From positions 1 to 64,000 of the forward strand of contig SCQF01000048.1 in NCBI GenBank assembly GCA_004321905.1: a stretch of DNA of 64,000 bases, read 5' to 3'. This document shows positions 16,068-24,553 of this stretch, in pieces; the stretch's first letter is position 1, and every line of letters begins with the position of its first letter. Source of the DNA: Verrucomicrobiota bacterium. GTDB lineage: Bacteria; Verrucomicrobiota; Kiritimatiellia; CAIQIC01. Made by a program: the position numbers and the translations under genes. Under the pieces are notes generated by a model. That model saw only the letters and a program-made list of their open reading frames with translations, had not been told where the DNA came from and did no database searches.

Positions 16068-17872
16068 CAACTCGCCGGCGGCGGCTTGGTCTCAGGCGGT
16101 TTCGCTTCTGGGATGGAAACTTGGAGATAGACGTCACGCAGTTGCCTGGCATCCACGTGCGCCGGCGCGTTCATCATCAAATCCATCGCCTTTTGCGTCT
16201 TCGGGAACGCGATCACGTCGCGGATACTGTCTTCGCCGACCATCAGCATGACGAGCCGGTCCACGCCGAGCGCGATGCCGCCGTGCGGCGGCGTTCCGAA
16301 ACCGAGCGCGCGGATCAGATGGCCGAAGCGATCCTCGATCTCGCGCTCCGCAATGCCAAGCGCCTTAAAAATGCGCGCCTGATATTCGGGACTGTGAATA
16401 CGAATGCTGCCGCCACCGAGTTCCGTGCCGTTGAGCACAATGTCGTAGGCTTGCGCCCGAATCTTGAGCGGGTCGCTTTCCAACAACTCCATGTCCTCGA
16501 CATGCGGCGAGGTGAACGGATGATGCATGGACTGCAAACGACCCTCATCGTTCTTCTCGAACAGTGGAAAGTCGGTAACCCACGTGAACGCAAACTTGGA
16601 TTTATCAATTACGCCCGCCGCCGCGCCGGCGATCAGACGCAGGCGGCCGAGCGCGGGATTCGCCACGCCGGCCTTGTCGGCAGCGAACAAAATCAGATCG
16701 CCGCTCTCGATCTTCAGTTTTTCGGCGAGCGCAGCCTTCTCGGCGTCGGAAAAGAACTTGGTGATCGGCGACTTCCACGTACCGTCGGCCTGAATCCGGA
16801 TATGCGCGAGTCCGCCCAGCCCCGCTTCTTTCGCGATCTTCGTCCATTCATCGGCTTGGCCAAGCGAGATGCCGGCGAGCCCCTTGGCGTTGATCGCCTT
16901 GACCACGCCGCCACTCGCGAGCACGTTGGCGAACACCTTGAAGGTCGTCGCCTTGAACACATCGGAGAGATCCACCATCTCCATGCCGAAGCGCAGATCA
17001 GGTTTGTCGCTGCCGAAGCGATTCATCGCCTCGTCGTACGGCATCCGCGGAATCGGCAAACTAATCTCGCCGTGGCCCGCGACTTTCATAATCCGCGCGA
17101 GCATGCCATCAATCAGCTTGAAGATGTCTTCCTGCGACAGGAAGCTCATCTCGACATCAATCTGCGTAAACTCCGGCTGACGATCGGCGCGCAAATCCTC
17201 ATCGCGGAAACAACGCGCGATCTGGAAATAGCGATCCATCCCCGACATCATCAAAAGCTGCTTGTACTGCTGTGGCGCCTGCGGCAACGCGTAAAACATG
17301 CCCGGGTTGACGCGGCTCGGCACGAGGTAGTCGCGCGCGCCTTCCGGCGTACTCTTGGTCAGGATCGGTGTCTCGATCTCCAAAAAGTTTTCGTCGTCGA
17401 GGTAGTTGCGGACATCGTTGATGATCTTGTGCCGCTGGATCAGGTTGCGCTGCATCTTCACGCGCCGCAGATCGAGGTAGCGATAGGTCAGCTTCAGTTC
17501 CTCGTCCACCTTCTCGGCGTCTTCGTCATCGAGCGGAAACGGCGGCGTCTGCGCGCGATTGAAGAGCACAATCTGGTCGGCGCGAATTTCGATTTCGCCG
17601 GTGGCGAGCTTCAGATTGACCATATCCGCCGGTCGCGCCGTCACCGCACCTTCGATCTGAATGCACGTCTCGCCGCGGATGCCCTGCGCGATATCCCACG
17701 CCGCCTTGTTGTCGGACGGATCGAACAGCACCTGCGTTAGCCCGTAGCGGTCGCGCAGATCAATGAAGATGACGCCGCCGTGGTCGCGCACCGTGTTGGC
17801 CCAGCCGCACAGTTTCACCCGCGCGCCGACCTCAGATTTTTTCAATTCGCCACAAGTATGTGTCCGCATCAT
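16067..17872 (-). CDS. aspS: Aspartyl-tRNA synthetase
   Basis: A 601-aa class II synthetase of the bacterial type. It has an N-terminal OB-fold anticodon domain (about 1-110), class II motif 2 around FRDEDLRADRQPEFTQIDVEMSF, an inserted GAD domain between motifs 2 and 3, and motif 3 GLDRLVMLM-like GVDRLVMLM near the end. The usual C-terminus is extended by a Pro-rich IPEAKPPETKPPPAS tail. I placed the start at 17872 (or the adjacent ATG at 17869) because homology begins MRTHTCGEL. The longer reading frame upstream is just the translation of a palindrome pair. The hisS gene lies 125 bp upstream. Whether it is discriminating or Asx-accepting cannot be decided here. Confidence 0.95.
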   Translation of the reverse strand: MMRTHTCGELKKSEVGARVKLCGWANTVRDHGGVIFIDLRDRYGLTQVLFDPSDNKAAWDIAQGIRGETCIQIEGAVTARPADMVNLKLATGEIEIRADQIVLFNRAQTPPFPLDDEDAEKVDEELKLTYRYLDLRRVKMQRNLIQRHKIINDVRNYLDDENFLEIETPILTKSTPEGARDYLVPSRVNPGMFYALPQAPQQYKQLLMMSGMDRYFQIARCFRDEDLRADRQPEFTQIDVEMSFLSQEDIFKLIDGMLARIMKVAGHGEISLPIPRMPYDEAMNRFGSDKPDLRFGMEMVDLSDVFKATTFKVFANVLASGGVVKAINAKGLAGISLGQADEWTKIAKEAGLGGLAHIRIQADGTWKSPITKFFSDAEKAALAEKLKIESGDLILFAADKAGVANPALGRLRLIAGAAAGVIDKSKFAFTWVTDFPLFEKNDEGRLQSMHHPFTSPHVEDMELLESDPLKIRAQAYDIVLNGTELGGGSIRIHSPEYQARIFKALGIAEREIEDRFGHLIRALGFGTPPHGGIALGVDRLVMLMVGEDSIRDVIAFPKTQKAMDLMMNAPAHVDARQLRDVYLQVSIPEAKPPETKPPPAS

Positions 17873-17879
17873 AGGATGA

Positions 17880-17948
17880 TTTCCAATCTTTGGAACTTGC
17901 CCGCCTCTGGCGGGAGACTGCTTGCCCCCTTTTCCAAGCGTTGGAAAA
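17880..17948. repeat. Palindrome pair with an extra hairpin in the aspS leader
   Basis: The centres at 17888 and 17939 are 51 nt apart, the widest spacing seen. The extra 19-20 nt hold a small stem, CCCGCC-tct-GGCGGG. The group lies between the hisS stop and the aspS start, so it is in the mRNA leader of aspS if the genes are co-transcribed. Confidence 0.88.
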
Positions 17949-17997
17949 TGAGGCGGCGGATTGTAGTGGCCCACCCCCGCCAAATCAACGCCGAACA

Positions 17998-19245
17998 TCA
18001 CATCAGGCGGGCAGTGAGTTCGGCGAGCGGCACAGCTTGCTGGGTGCCGTCGGCCATGTTCTTGAGCGTGACCGTTCCCTGCTCCAATTCCTGATCACCG
18101 CGAATCAAAACCGTCGTGGCACCGGATTTATTCGCGGCGCGCATCTGCGCTTTCATGCTGCGCGCGGCAAGGTCGAGACCACAAGCGACGCCTTGCCGCC
18201 GCAGATTTTGTGCGAGGTCAAGATTTGCGGTCAAGGCCGCCGCGCCCATCGAAACGAGCCAAACCATGAGGCGTGGCTGCTCCTGCGTCAGCGTCGGATT
18301 ATCTTTCTGCACCGCCATGATTGCGCGTTCCAAGCCAATGGCAAAGCCGACGCCATCAAACGTTTTATCGCCCATCGTCACGCGGTAGCGCCCACCGCCG
18401 GAGAGCGCATCCTGCGCGCCGAGCGCGCCGTGACGAATTTCCCAGACGGTGTGGACGTAGTAATCCAAGCCGCGCACCAGTTGCGGATTGACGCGCGCCG
18501 GCACACCGATTTTTTGGAGCAGCCGGAGCACTTCGTCGAGATATTGCCGCGATTCGGCGCTCATGAACTGTGTCGTGGGCGGCAAACCGGCGACGATCTG
18601 CCGGCAGCTTTCTTTTTTGCAATCAAGTAGACGCAGAATGTTTGTCTCAAAGCGGCGCTGACAATCTGCGCACAACGCACCGAGGTGCGGACGGGCAGCA
18701 TCGGCCAAGCCTTGCGTCACCGCCGGCCGATCTTCCGGCACGCCACGCGTGTTGAGGTCGAGCGTGAAGCCCTTCAAGCCCCACGCCTCCAGCAAGTGCA
18801 ACTGCATGGCGATGATTTCGGCATCGGCGGCAGGATTCGGCGCGCCAAACGCTTCGACGCCGAGCTGGTGAAATTGGCGTTTACGGCCGGCCTGCGGACG
18901 TTCGCAGCGAAACATCGGGCCGATATAATAGAGCCGCGCACCATCAGACTCTACACCAAGACCAAGCGCATAGCGGATGACGCCAGCCGTACCTTCGGGC
19001 CGAAGCGTCAGGCTGCGCCCGCCGCGGTCGGTGAAGGTGTACATCTCTTTCTGGACGACATCGGTCGTCTCGCCGAGCGAGCGGGTGAAGACGGCGGTTT
19101 GTTCGACGACCGGCGTGCGGACTTCGGTGAAGCCATAGAGCGCCAGTGTGCGGCGCGCTTCGGCTTCGAGGCGTTGCCAGAGGGCAATTTCGGGCGCGGC
19201 CAGATCGGTCATGCCCTGCATGGGCTGAAAAGCTGAGGTATCCAT
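17998..19245 (-). CDS. hisS: Histidyl-tRNA synthetase
   Basis: A 415-aa class II synthetase. Motif 1 region (MQGMTDLAAPEIALW...), motif 2 with FRCERPQAGRKRQFHQLGVE and the histidine-specific segments LVRGLDYYVHTVWE (HisA) and SGGGRYR are all present. The C-terminal anticodon domain (about 325-415) contains the family's 'A..L...LR..G' pattern. The start at 19245 is 13 bp after the IHF/HU gene stop. ihf/hup-hisS-aspS thus form a likely operon. Length is normal for the short bacterial form. Confidence 0.95.
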   Translation of the reverse strand: MDTSAFQPMQGMTDLAAPEIALWQRLEAEARRTLALYGFTEVRTPVVEQTAVFTRSLGETTDVVQKEMYTFTDRGGRSLTLRPEGTAGVIRYALGLGVESDGARLYYIGPMFRCERPQAGRKRQFHQLGVEAFGAPNPAADAEIIAMQLHLLEAWGLKGFTLDLNTRGVPEDRPAVTQGLADAARPHLGALCADCQRRFETNILRLLDCKKESCRQIVAGLPPTTQFMSAESRQYLDEVLRLLQKIGVPARVNPQLVRGLDYYVHTVWEIRHGALGAQDALSGGGRYRVTMGDKTFDGVGFAIGLERAIMAVQKDNPTLTQEQPRLMVWLVSMGAAALTANLDLAQNLRRQGVACGLDLAARSMKAQMRAANKSGATTVLIRGDQELEQGTVTLKNMADGTQQAVPLAELTARLM

Positions 19246-19258
19246 GGAGGCGGCGCGG

Positions 19259-19543
19259 TTAGCCCGTGATCCGCTTCTTCATGATTCTGCCGGGCTTGAA
19301 CTTCACCACTTTCCGGGCAGGGATGGTAACGGTGTTTTGCGGTTTCTTCGGATTCCGGCCAATACGAGCCTTGCGCTCGCGGATGGTGAAGACGCCGAAG
19401 TTACGGAACTCCACGTGTTCGCCTTTCGCCAAGGCATCCACAATATAGTCGAGCGTCTTTTGCAGGACGGCGAAGACATCCTGTTGGATCAATCCGGTTT
19501 CCTCGGAAATCCGCATCACCAGATCACGCTTGGTCAACGTCAT
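19259..19543 (-). CDS. HU/IHF-family DNA-binding protein
   Basis: A 94-aa histone-like protein that bends DNA as a dimer. It begins MTLTKRDLVMRISEETGL. The GEHVEFRNFGVFTIRERKAR core and the GRNPKKPQNTVTIPARKVVKFKPG arm, with the intercalating Pro, are clear. The start at 19543 is chosen because it has a strong AAGGAG site 8 bp upstream. A longer frame merely reads through a palindrome (giving FQTLEN). The IHF versus HU assignment is uncertain. Confidence 0.93.
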   Translation of the reverse strand: MTLTKRDLVMRISEETGLIQQDVFAVLQKTLDYIVDALAKGEHVEFRNFGVFTIRERKARIGRNPKKPQNTVTIPARKVVKFKPGRIMKKRITG

Positions 19544-19810
19544 AGCAGGCTCCTTTCCACGGCACACCATGTTGCAATTTACTTGCGGCGCGGATTTTAG
19601 GCCGAGTGGGCGCGAGGTCAAGGGCAAAGCGCGACGATTTTCCAAGGTTTGGAAACGGGCTCGCTTTAGCGTGCTGACGGCTACCAATTATTGCTCACAA
19701 GCCGTCGCTGCGCGACCTTCCTTGGTGCCACCAAACCACGCCGCAACCAAACCGGGCGTAGTTGCCCGCGCGCTTGATACCGCCAGAAATACAGGAATGA
19801 TGGCTCCACA
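19544..19810. other. 267-bp intergenic region with one palindrome
   Basis: Upstream of the IHF/HU gene and downstream of the GH99-like gene on the same strand. It contains a single TTCCAA palindrome at 19638-19655. I see no gene, tRNA or clear promoter in the rest. Confidence 0.6.
19638..19655. repeat. Single TTCCAA palindrome upstream of the IHF/HU gene
   Basis: TTTTCCAAGGTTTGGAAA, centre 19647, with no partner within 60 bp on either side. Confidence 0.88.
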
Positions 19811-21034
19811 CTATTGGACAACCGCGCCAAACACAGCCCGAAGCGCTTCGAGATATTTCAGGCCATGGACGGTATCGGGTTCCAAATAGCTGCCTTCCGT
19901 CCACTCGTTCCAGCAGTTGATGTTCAGGATGCGCGGGCCGTTGGGCAGCGCCAACAGGCGCTGTTTGGTCAATTCCAGCGCTGCGCGGAAACGCTCCGGC
20001 GTGTTGCCACCGAGGGTGTTGGTGAAGGGATAGCCAGAGCTATCAAACGTGTCGCGCTGGTCGCAGCGCGGACTGGGATCCCAGCCCATCGTGACATTCG
20101 GGAAATACGGCAGGCCGTACTTCGCCGCCGTGCGATCCCAATATTTGAAATATTCATCGCGCGCTACATTGTAGTCGGTCACCTGCCTGGGCATCAGCAC
20201 ATGGTGAATCCAGACGTAGGACGTGGTCGAATCGAAACCCAGCTTTTTGATCAGGCCGGCCAAATCTGTCGGTACTTTTTCGCCGGGCAGAATCGGCTGG
20301 CCCCACGCCACGGCATTCAGATGCAATCCGGGCAGACCGGCGGCTTTGGCCTTGGCGCGGAATTTATCCAGCGCGGCACGCGTCGCCTCCGGGGTGCCGA
20401 AGTTCTCGACCAACTTGGACAGATCGTAGAAGGAAAAATAAGGCCGCCCTTCAATGCGCCAATATGATGGGTGCAGGAAATAATCCTTGATCACATGCTC
20501 GCAAATTTTATCAAAGTTTTCCGGAGTCACGGCGCCGGGAAACAGCGTCTGGCGTGGCGTTCCTTTTTTGTAGGGATGCAGCTCAATCCAGTCGTGGTTG
20601 GCCCACATCAGCGAAAATTTTACCCGGCGGTTGTTCGGAGCCTTGAGATAGCCCAGATCAAGACAGCGATTGATGAACGGCCCGTCGTTATAGTAGTACC
20701 AATCGAAAATAAACGCGCTGATACCGTGATCGGCGGCGGCATCAATTTTCTTGGCCATGACCGCCGGATCGGATTCATCCACATAACCCCACAGCGGCAC
20801 ATTCGGCTGATGGTGGCCTGCAAAACGTGGTTTAGCAGCCTTGACCAACTCCCATTCGCACCAGCCTTTGCCTTTCATCGCGTCATTACGCGGATCGCCG
20901 GGGTGATAGTTGGGGAAATAATAGGAGGCAACCTGGATCGGCCGATCCGCGGCCGCGTTTTCAGTTGCTGGGGCGGGATTAGCGACTAAAGCCAACCCGA
21001 CAAGCGTGATGATGGTAGTGAGGTGATGCTTCAT
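19811..21034 (-). CDS. Secreted GH99-like (WbsX-type) glycosidase-fold protein
   Basis: A 407-aa protein with a signal peptide (residues 1-24). The rest fits the 'glycosyltransferase WbsX / GH99-like' TIM-barrel family: SYYFPNYHPGDPRND at the N-terminus, GISAFIFDWYYY, LMWANHDW, YWRIEGRPYFSFY and the C-terminal ILNINCWNEWTEGSYLEPD with its conserved acidic pair. GH99 enzymes are endo-alpha-mannosidases/mannanases, and this relative's substrate is not known. It is preceded 11 bp upstream by the beta-helix gene, suggesting joint action on a polysaccharide. Confidence 0.8.
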   Translation of the reverse strand: MKHHLTTIITLVGLALVANPAPATENAAADRPIQVASYYFPNYHPGDPRNDAMKGKGWCEWELVKAAKPRFAGHHQPNVPLWGYVDESDPAVMAKKIDAAADHGISAFIFDWYYYNDGPFINRCLDLGYLKAPNNRRVKFSLMWANHDWIELHPYKKGTPRQTLFPGAVTPENFDKICEHVIKDYFLHPSYWRIEGRPYFSFYDLSKLVENFGTPEATRAALDKFRAKAKAAGLPGLHLNAVAWGQPILPGEKVPTDLAGLIKKLGFDSTTSYVWIHHVLMPRQVTDYNVARDEYFKYWDRTAAKYGLPYFPNVTMGWDPSPRCDQRDTFDSSGYPFTNTLGGNTPERFRAALELTKQRLLALPNGPRILNINCWNEWTEGSYLEPDTVHGLKYLEALRAVFGAVVQ

Positions 21035-21045
21035 AGCCGCAACTC

Positions 21046-22942
21046 CTATTTGGGGGTTTTCTTTATAGCCTCATTAGAACGCCGATCCAAGACAGGCAAC
21101 GCCGTGGACACAAGGTCAGCCTTTAGCCCGGAAATTTTTACACCGGTTTCGCCCGCCGCCACCGATGGTTGAATTTCGATGCCGCATCTTGTTTTGGGAC
21201 GTTGATCATGAATCACCAAGCCGGTCACGGTCACATGGGTGCACGTTGTGAGACTAAGTCCCAGACTGGACGGGAATGACCGCGAGTTATCGGCAATGAT
21301 TTGATTAGCGATGAGCTGCACACCATCGCATCCGCGCAGACAAAGGCCCTGTGCCGGCGGATTGAAAATCGTGTTCTTTTCAATTCGAATATTTTTCACA
21401 CCTGCAAAGGGTGATACTCCGTTGAGGCCCAAGGCCATGACATCAAGCGCGCCACCATGGCACGAGCCTCCATCCAGGCCGACCTCGCGCAATTGGTTGC
21501 CGCGAATGACGATATCGCGTGGCACCGGCCCTTCCGGCCAGTGTGGTTCATTGGCAATGGCAATACCCGGCCCGGAGGTGCGCTCGAAAACGTTGTCTTC
21601 AATCAAACCCTTGATGCCACGCAGCACAAGACCGCGACCACGAAAATTGCCAAAATAGTTTTTCCGAATAACATAGCCGGCGCCGCAGGTGGAAAGATTA
21701 TAAACCACATCGGCATCCAAGGGATTGGCCAGAGAAACAAGCCCCGTCAGAATGTTCGTCGAAGTGCTGACGCCCACGATCGGTGGATCGAACATAATGC
21801 GCTGATGATCGGCAACCGAAACCACGTTGGCTTCGCCACGCACCAAACCCGAGCGTGGTTCCAGCACTTGAATCCGGTCGCCCACGCGCATATCGGAGGA
21901 GTGCTGCACCCAGAGTTCGCCCGGCGAAACGACTTTAGTCACCATCAGCGTCCGCGCATAGGTGTTCATGCCGTCATCGGTCATGCCTTCAAAATGACAC
22001 GCTTCCACCAAGGGCCCCTTCCGCACGGCCTGACAGTGGATGCCATCGGCATTCCCGGAAAGCAGGCGCGTCGTGCCGGGCCGCGGTCGCACCGTCACCC
22101 GCCGCACCACCAAATCGCCCTCACACTGAACAAACGCCATACACAGACCTGCCGCCGCATAAATCATGACCCGCTCCACGACCGCGCCGTTACAACCGGC
22201 AAACAGCAAGGCGCTCCCGCCATGCACCGCCCGCATCGCAAAGGCGTCACCCACCGCGAAAGTCCGCGCTTCGACCGGGTGTTTCAGCTTGAGCCGCCAC
22301 GTCCGGCTGTTGAGCAGCGTGAACGAGTCTATCAACATAGCCGAGGGCGTGCCCGGCTTGAATCGTCGCGTTGCACGCTCAATGACCACGCCCCATTGAC
22401 CTGTGGATTTTTCCCAAGTTGCCGTGGGTGGGACGAGCACATCGAACGCGAGATAACCAGCATCTACTTGCACATCAAACGTCCCTTGCGACACATCCAC
22501 GGCGGTAATGCCGCCCTGAATGAAAGGCAGCGGGTCATAATCAACCGTCAGGCCGCGCATATACACGTTGGTGCAACCATGGAAGCCAAACACGCCCGCC
22601 TTGAAAGAAGATGAAATCAGTTCTGTTGCGCCGGCCACACCTTGAATCGTCAGGCCCTTGGCCCCGCTCACCGTAAAACAATATTGTCCCGCCCCAGCCT
22701 TGGTCGGTGCCGAGACGCGATAGCGCTTGGCCGCCAATCGCACCGTAGCGCCCGGCCCGGCCTGACAGGCGGCGAGAATCGTTCTGTTGATCGCCGCGGT
22801 GTCATCGGTGACGCCATCACCTTTCGCGCCAAAATCGGCCACGTGAAAAACCGGCGCAGACATCCACAACGGGGCGGAGGAACAGCCCCCCCCCCAATAA
22901 AGCCAGAACAGCAACAACCCATACCTTGATCTTTTTTTCCAT
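21046..22942 (-). CDS. Pectate-lyase-superfamily beta-helix lipoprotein, reading frame interrupted at a G10 tract
   Basis: A right-handed beta-helix protein of about 620 residues. FHVADFGAKGDGVTDDTAAINRTI is the classic N-terminal cap of the pectate lyase/GH28 superfamily, followed by many parallel-helix turns (V.I..N.F....G..L....). On the minus strand, ATG at 22942 begins MEKKIKVWVVAVLALLGGG, a good lipoprotein signal, but a run of ten G (22895-22886) puts it out of frame with GCSSAPLWMSAPVFHV. With nine, six or twelve G the two parts join. The in-frame alternative is a TTG start at 22917 inside the would-be signal. Either the tract is phase variable, or the assembly is off by one base. Function is presumably polysaccharide binding or cleavage. 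Confidence 0.72.
22886..22895 (-). repeat. Ten-G homopolymer at the start of the beta-helix gene
   Basis: A plus-strand C10 run (G10 in the coding strand) separates the signal-peptide frame from the mature-protein frame. It is the longest homopolymer noticed in the window and sits exactly at the lipobox. Confidence 0.9.
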
Positions 22943-22959
22943 AATTATTTTCCCGACGG

Positions 22960-23010
22960 TTTTCCAAGGCTTGGAAAATCGTTACGTTGTTTTTTCCAAA
23001 GCTTGGAAAT
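22960..23010. repeat. Paired TTCCAA palindrome at a gene 3' end
   Basis: Centres at 22969 and 23001, 32 nt apart, between the zinc-ribbon membrane protein and the beta-helix gene. The right-hand copy is coding and supplies the last residues (FQALEK) of the membrane protein. Confidence 0.92.
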
Positions 23011-23686
23011 TACGTCGTTCAATATGCAGAGGGGGTGCCGATGACTCCGAAATTCGCGCACGCACCGCTTCCGCCCATTCCGTGCACCGTCGCTGAACCA
23101 TCCCAACGAGTGTTTGCTGCGGCAGAAAATAGAACTCCGCCGCCAATGCTACGAGCACGGCAAAATAGAGAGAGCGCAATCCAAAATAATCCAAACGGTT
23201 GAGCGCGAAATACACGGTGTAGGGCGGCACGAACAGGCACAACAAGCCTTGCAGCCACGTGTCCTGGAACGCGGGGATGAGCACCGCCAGCCACGTCAAG
23301 GCCGCCACACCCCACCGTGCGTTCAAATAAAGATGCAAGAAACGCGCGTCGCGTAAACCCCACCATTGCCACGCAAGCAACACAACCAGCAGGGCGACAA
23401 AAAGGGTCCACGCGGCCGCCAACCGCAGCTCAAGGCTAGCCCCCACCCGTGCCCAAGTACGCACGGATTGGGTGCGCTGTTGCGCCACCAATAATGCAGC
23501 CGCCGGCCTGATGAGCTTTAGCGCCGGACGTTCCACCGGCGCAGCCAGGTGCGGACGGAGGGCTTCAGGTTTGAGGGGCTTTTCCAGCAACATCCCACAC
23601 TGCGGGCACGGCAACGACCCGTCTACAAATTCGGACGCCGTGAGGGTCGCGCCACAGGCAGAACAGGTTAGCGTAATGTCAGCCAT
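22982..23686 (-). CDS. Zinc-ribbon membrane protein of unknown function
   Basis: A 234-aa protein I cannot name. Residues 8-32 hold two CxxC knuckles (CSAC and CPQC), a zinc ribbon of the 'regulatory protein FmdB-like/zinc-ribbon' kind. Three hydrophobic segments follow at about 95-112, 128-142 and 148-195. The C-terminal tail is cytoplasmic-looking and ends NFQALEKTT, encoded by a palindromic repeat that reaches the stop codon. It is 15 bp downstream of the LolA-like gene, so it belongs to the hsp20-lon operon. Confidence 0.65.
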   Translation of the reverse strand: MADITLTCSACGATLTASEFVDGSLPCPQCGMLLEKPLKPEALRPHLAAPVERPALKLIRPAAALLVAQQRTQSVRTWARVGASLELRLAAAWTLFVALLVVLLAWQWWGLRDARFLHLYLNARWGVAALTWLAVLIPAFQDTWLQGLLCLFVPPYTVYFALNRLDYFGLRSLYFAVLVALAAEFYFLPQQTLVGMVQRRCTEWAEAVRARISESSAPPLHIERRNFQALEKTT

Positions 23687-23701
23687 CTTGAACTCCCCGC
23701 C

Positions 23702-24553
23702 TCAGCGCGTCACCGGCGCAGTAGGCGGCAGTTGTTCGACGGCGGCGGGCGGCGGCTCGGCATCACCCTGGAGGACTTCGCCGGCGCGGCGCAATTCTTG
23801 CACACGCAGCAAGGTGTGATGACGACGGGGATAGGTTTGCACCTCAAGGTCTTCCAACATCCAAAGGTCGTTGACCTTCTTGAAACTTTTGATACGCAGC
23901 ACACGCAACCGCTGCTGCTTGGCGTCATAGGCCTCGGCTTGCAGCAGCACATGCACTTTGGCCTCGATCCACAGCCGCACCATCACGCAAACGGTCGAGA
24001 CCTCGCGCGGTACGGGCAAATCCACGACGTAGCACGCGCGCCCTTTGACGTGCTCCATACCGACCGTCCGCCCGCCGGGCCACCACAAATAGCTCAGACT
24101 GAGATCGAGCCAGTTGATGTCGGTGCCTTCCAGCGGCAGATCAAGCATCGTCAACGGCTCCGGTGCGAGCTGGGCGCCGCGGAAAAGTTTATAGGTCATC
24201 GCGCCCTCCGCCGGGCGGGCGAGCTCCAAGCGCGCGAGGTTCGCGCCAAAACCGTCGCGAATCGTATAATCGGCTTGAATCGCACCGTCCTTCCACGCGA
24301 GATGCATCTCGGCCAGGCGGAGTTTGTCGAGATAATCCAGATCGTCGTAGGCTTCGACCCGCGCTTGAATGGTCAGCGGTTCGTTCGGCAAACCAGCGAC
24401 CACTTGCCGCAACAACTGCGCGGCATCCGGCAGCGTCGCGACGGCGGCCGGCGGCGGCTCCGCCGCCGTCACAGAAAAAACCGCGAACACGGCAAAAAGT
24501 TTTCCAAGCCTTGGAAAAAGCGCGGCTGGGTTTTTCCAAGCCTTGGAAATCAT
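23702..24553 (-). CDS. LolA-like outer-membrane lipoprotein-sorting protein
   Basis: A 283-aa periplasmic protein. The start ATG at 24553 overlaps the lon stop by ATGA. The signal peptide is encoded by a palindrome pair (ISKAWK and FPRLGK) and ends SVTAAE. After a short Ala/Pro linker, residues about 55-260 have the half-barrel LolA/LolB pattern: alternate strands such as LDKLRLAEMHLAWKDG, the G...L..E..K.. region with YVVDL.VP, then the WIEAKVHVLLQAEAYD and KSFKKVNDLWMLEDLEVQT strand pairs. This matches the 'outer membrane lipoprotein-sorting protein' group rather than classical LolA. Linkage to lon and hsp20 suggests a role in envelope protein quality control, which is inference. Confidence 0.7.
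   Translation of the reverse strand: MISKAWKNPAALFPRLGKLFAVFAVFSVTAAEPPPAAVATLPDAAQLLRQVVAGLPNEPLTIQARVEAYDDLDYLDKLRLAEMHLAWKDGAIQADYTIRDGFGANLARLELARPAEGAMTYKLFRGAQLAPEPLTMLDLPLEGTDINWLDLSLSYLWWPGGRTVGMEHVKGRACYVVDLPVPREVSTVCVMVRLWIEAKVHVLLQAEAYDAKQQRLRVLRIKSFKKVNDLWMLEDLEVQTYPRRHHTLLRVQELRRAGEVLQGDAEPPPAAVEQLPPTAPVTR
24500..24550. repeat. Paired TTCCAA palindrome in the LolA-like signal peptide
   Basis: Two identical-core copies (CCAAGCCTTGG), centres 24509 and 24541, 32 nt apart. The outer copy begins at codon 2 of the gene, so the start codon directly abuts the repeat. Confidence 0.93.

Noticed and set aside
15875..17740. Long plus-strand open frame antisense to aspS (about 620 codons)
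   Set aside because: High GC content makes antisense frames long. aspS on the opposite strand is unmistakable and the antisense frame shows no motif.
17873..18001. A longer start for aspS (44 more residues)
   Set aside because: The additional residues are a translation of the palindrome pair (FPTLGK, VPKIGN) and overlap the hisS end; homology starts at MRTHTCGEL.
19544..19687. A longer start for the IHF/HU gene
   Set aside because: The extra residues are repeat-derived (FQTLEN), while an AAGGAG site and the conserved MTLTKRDL start at 19543.
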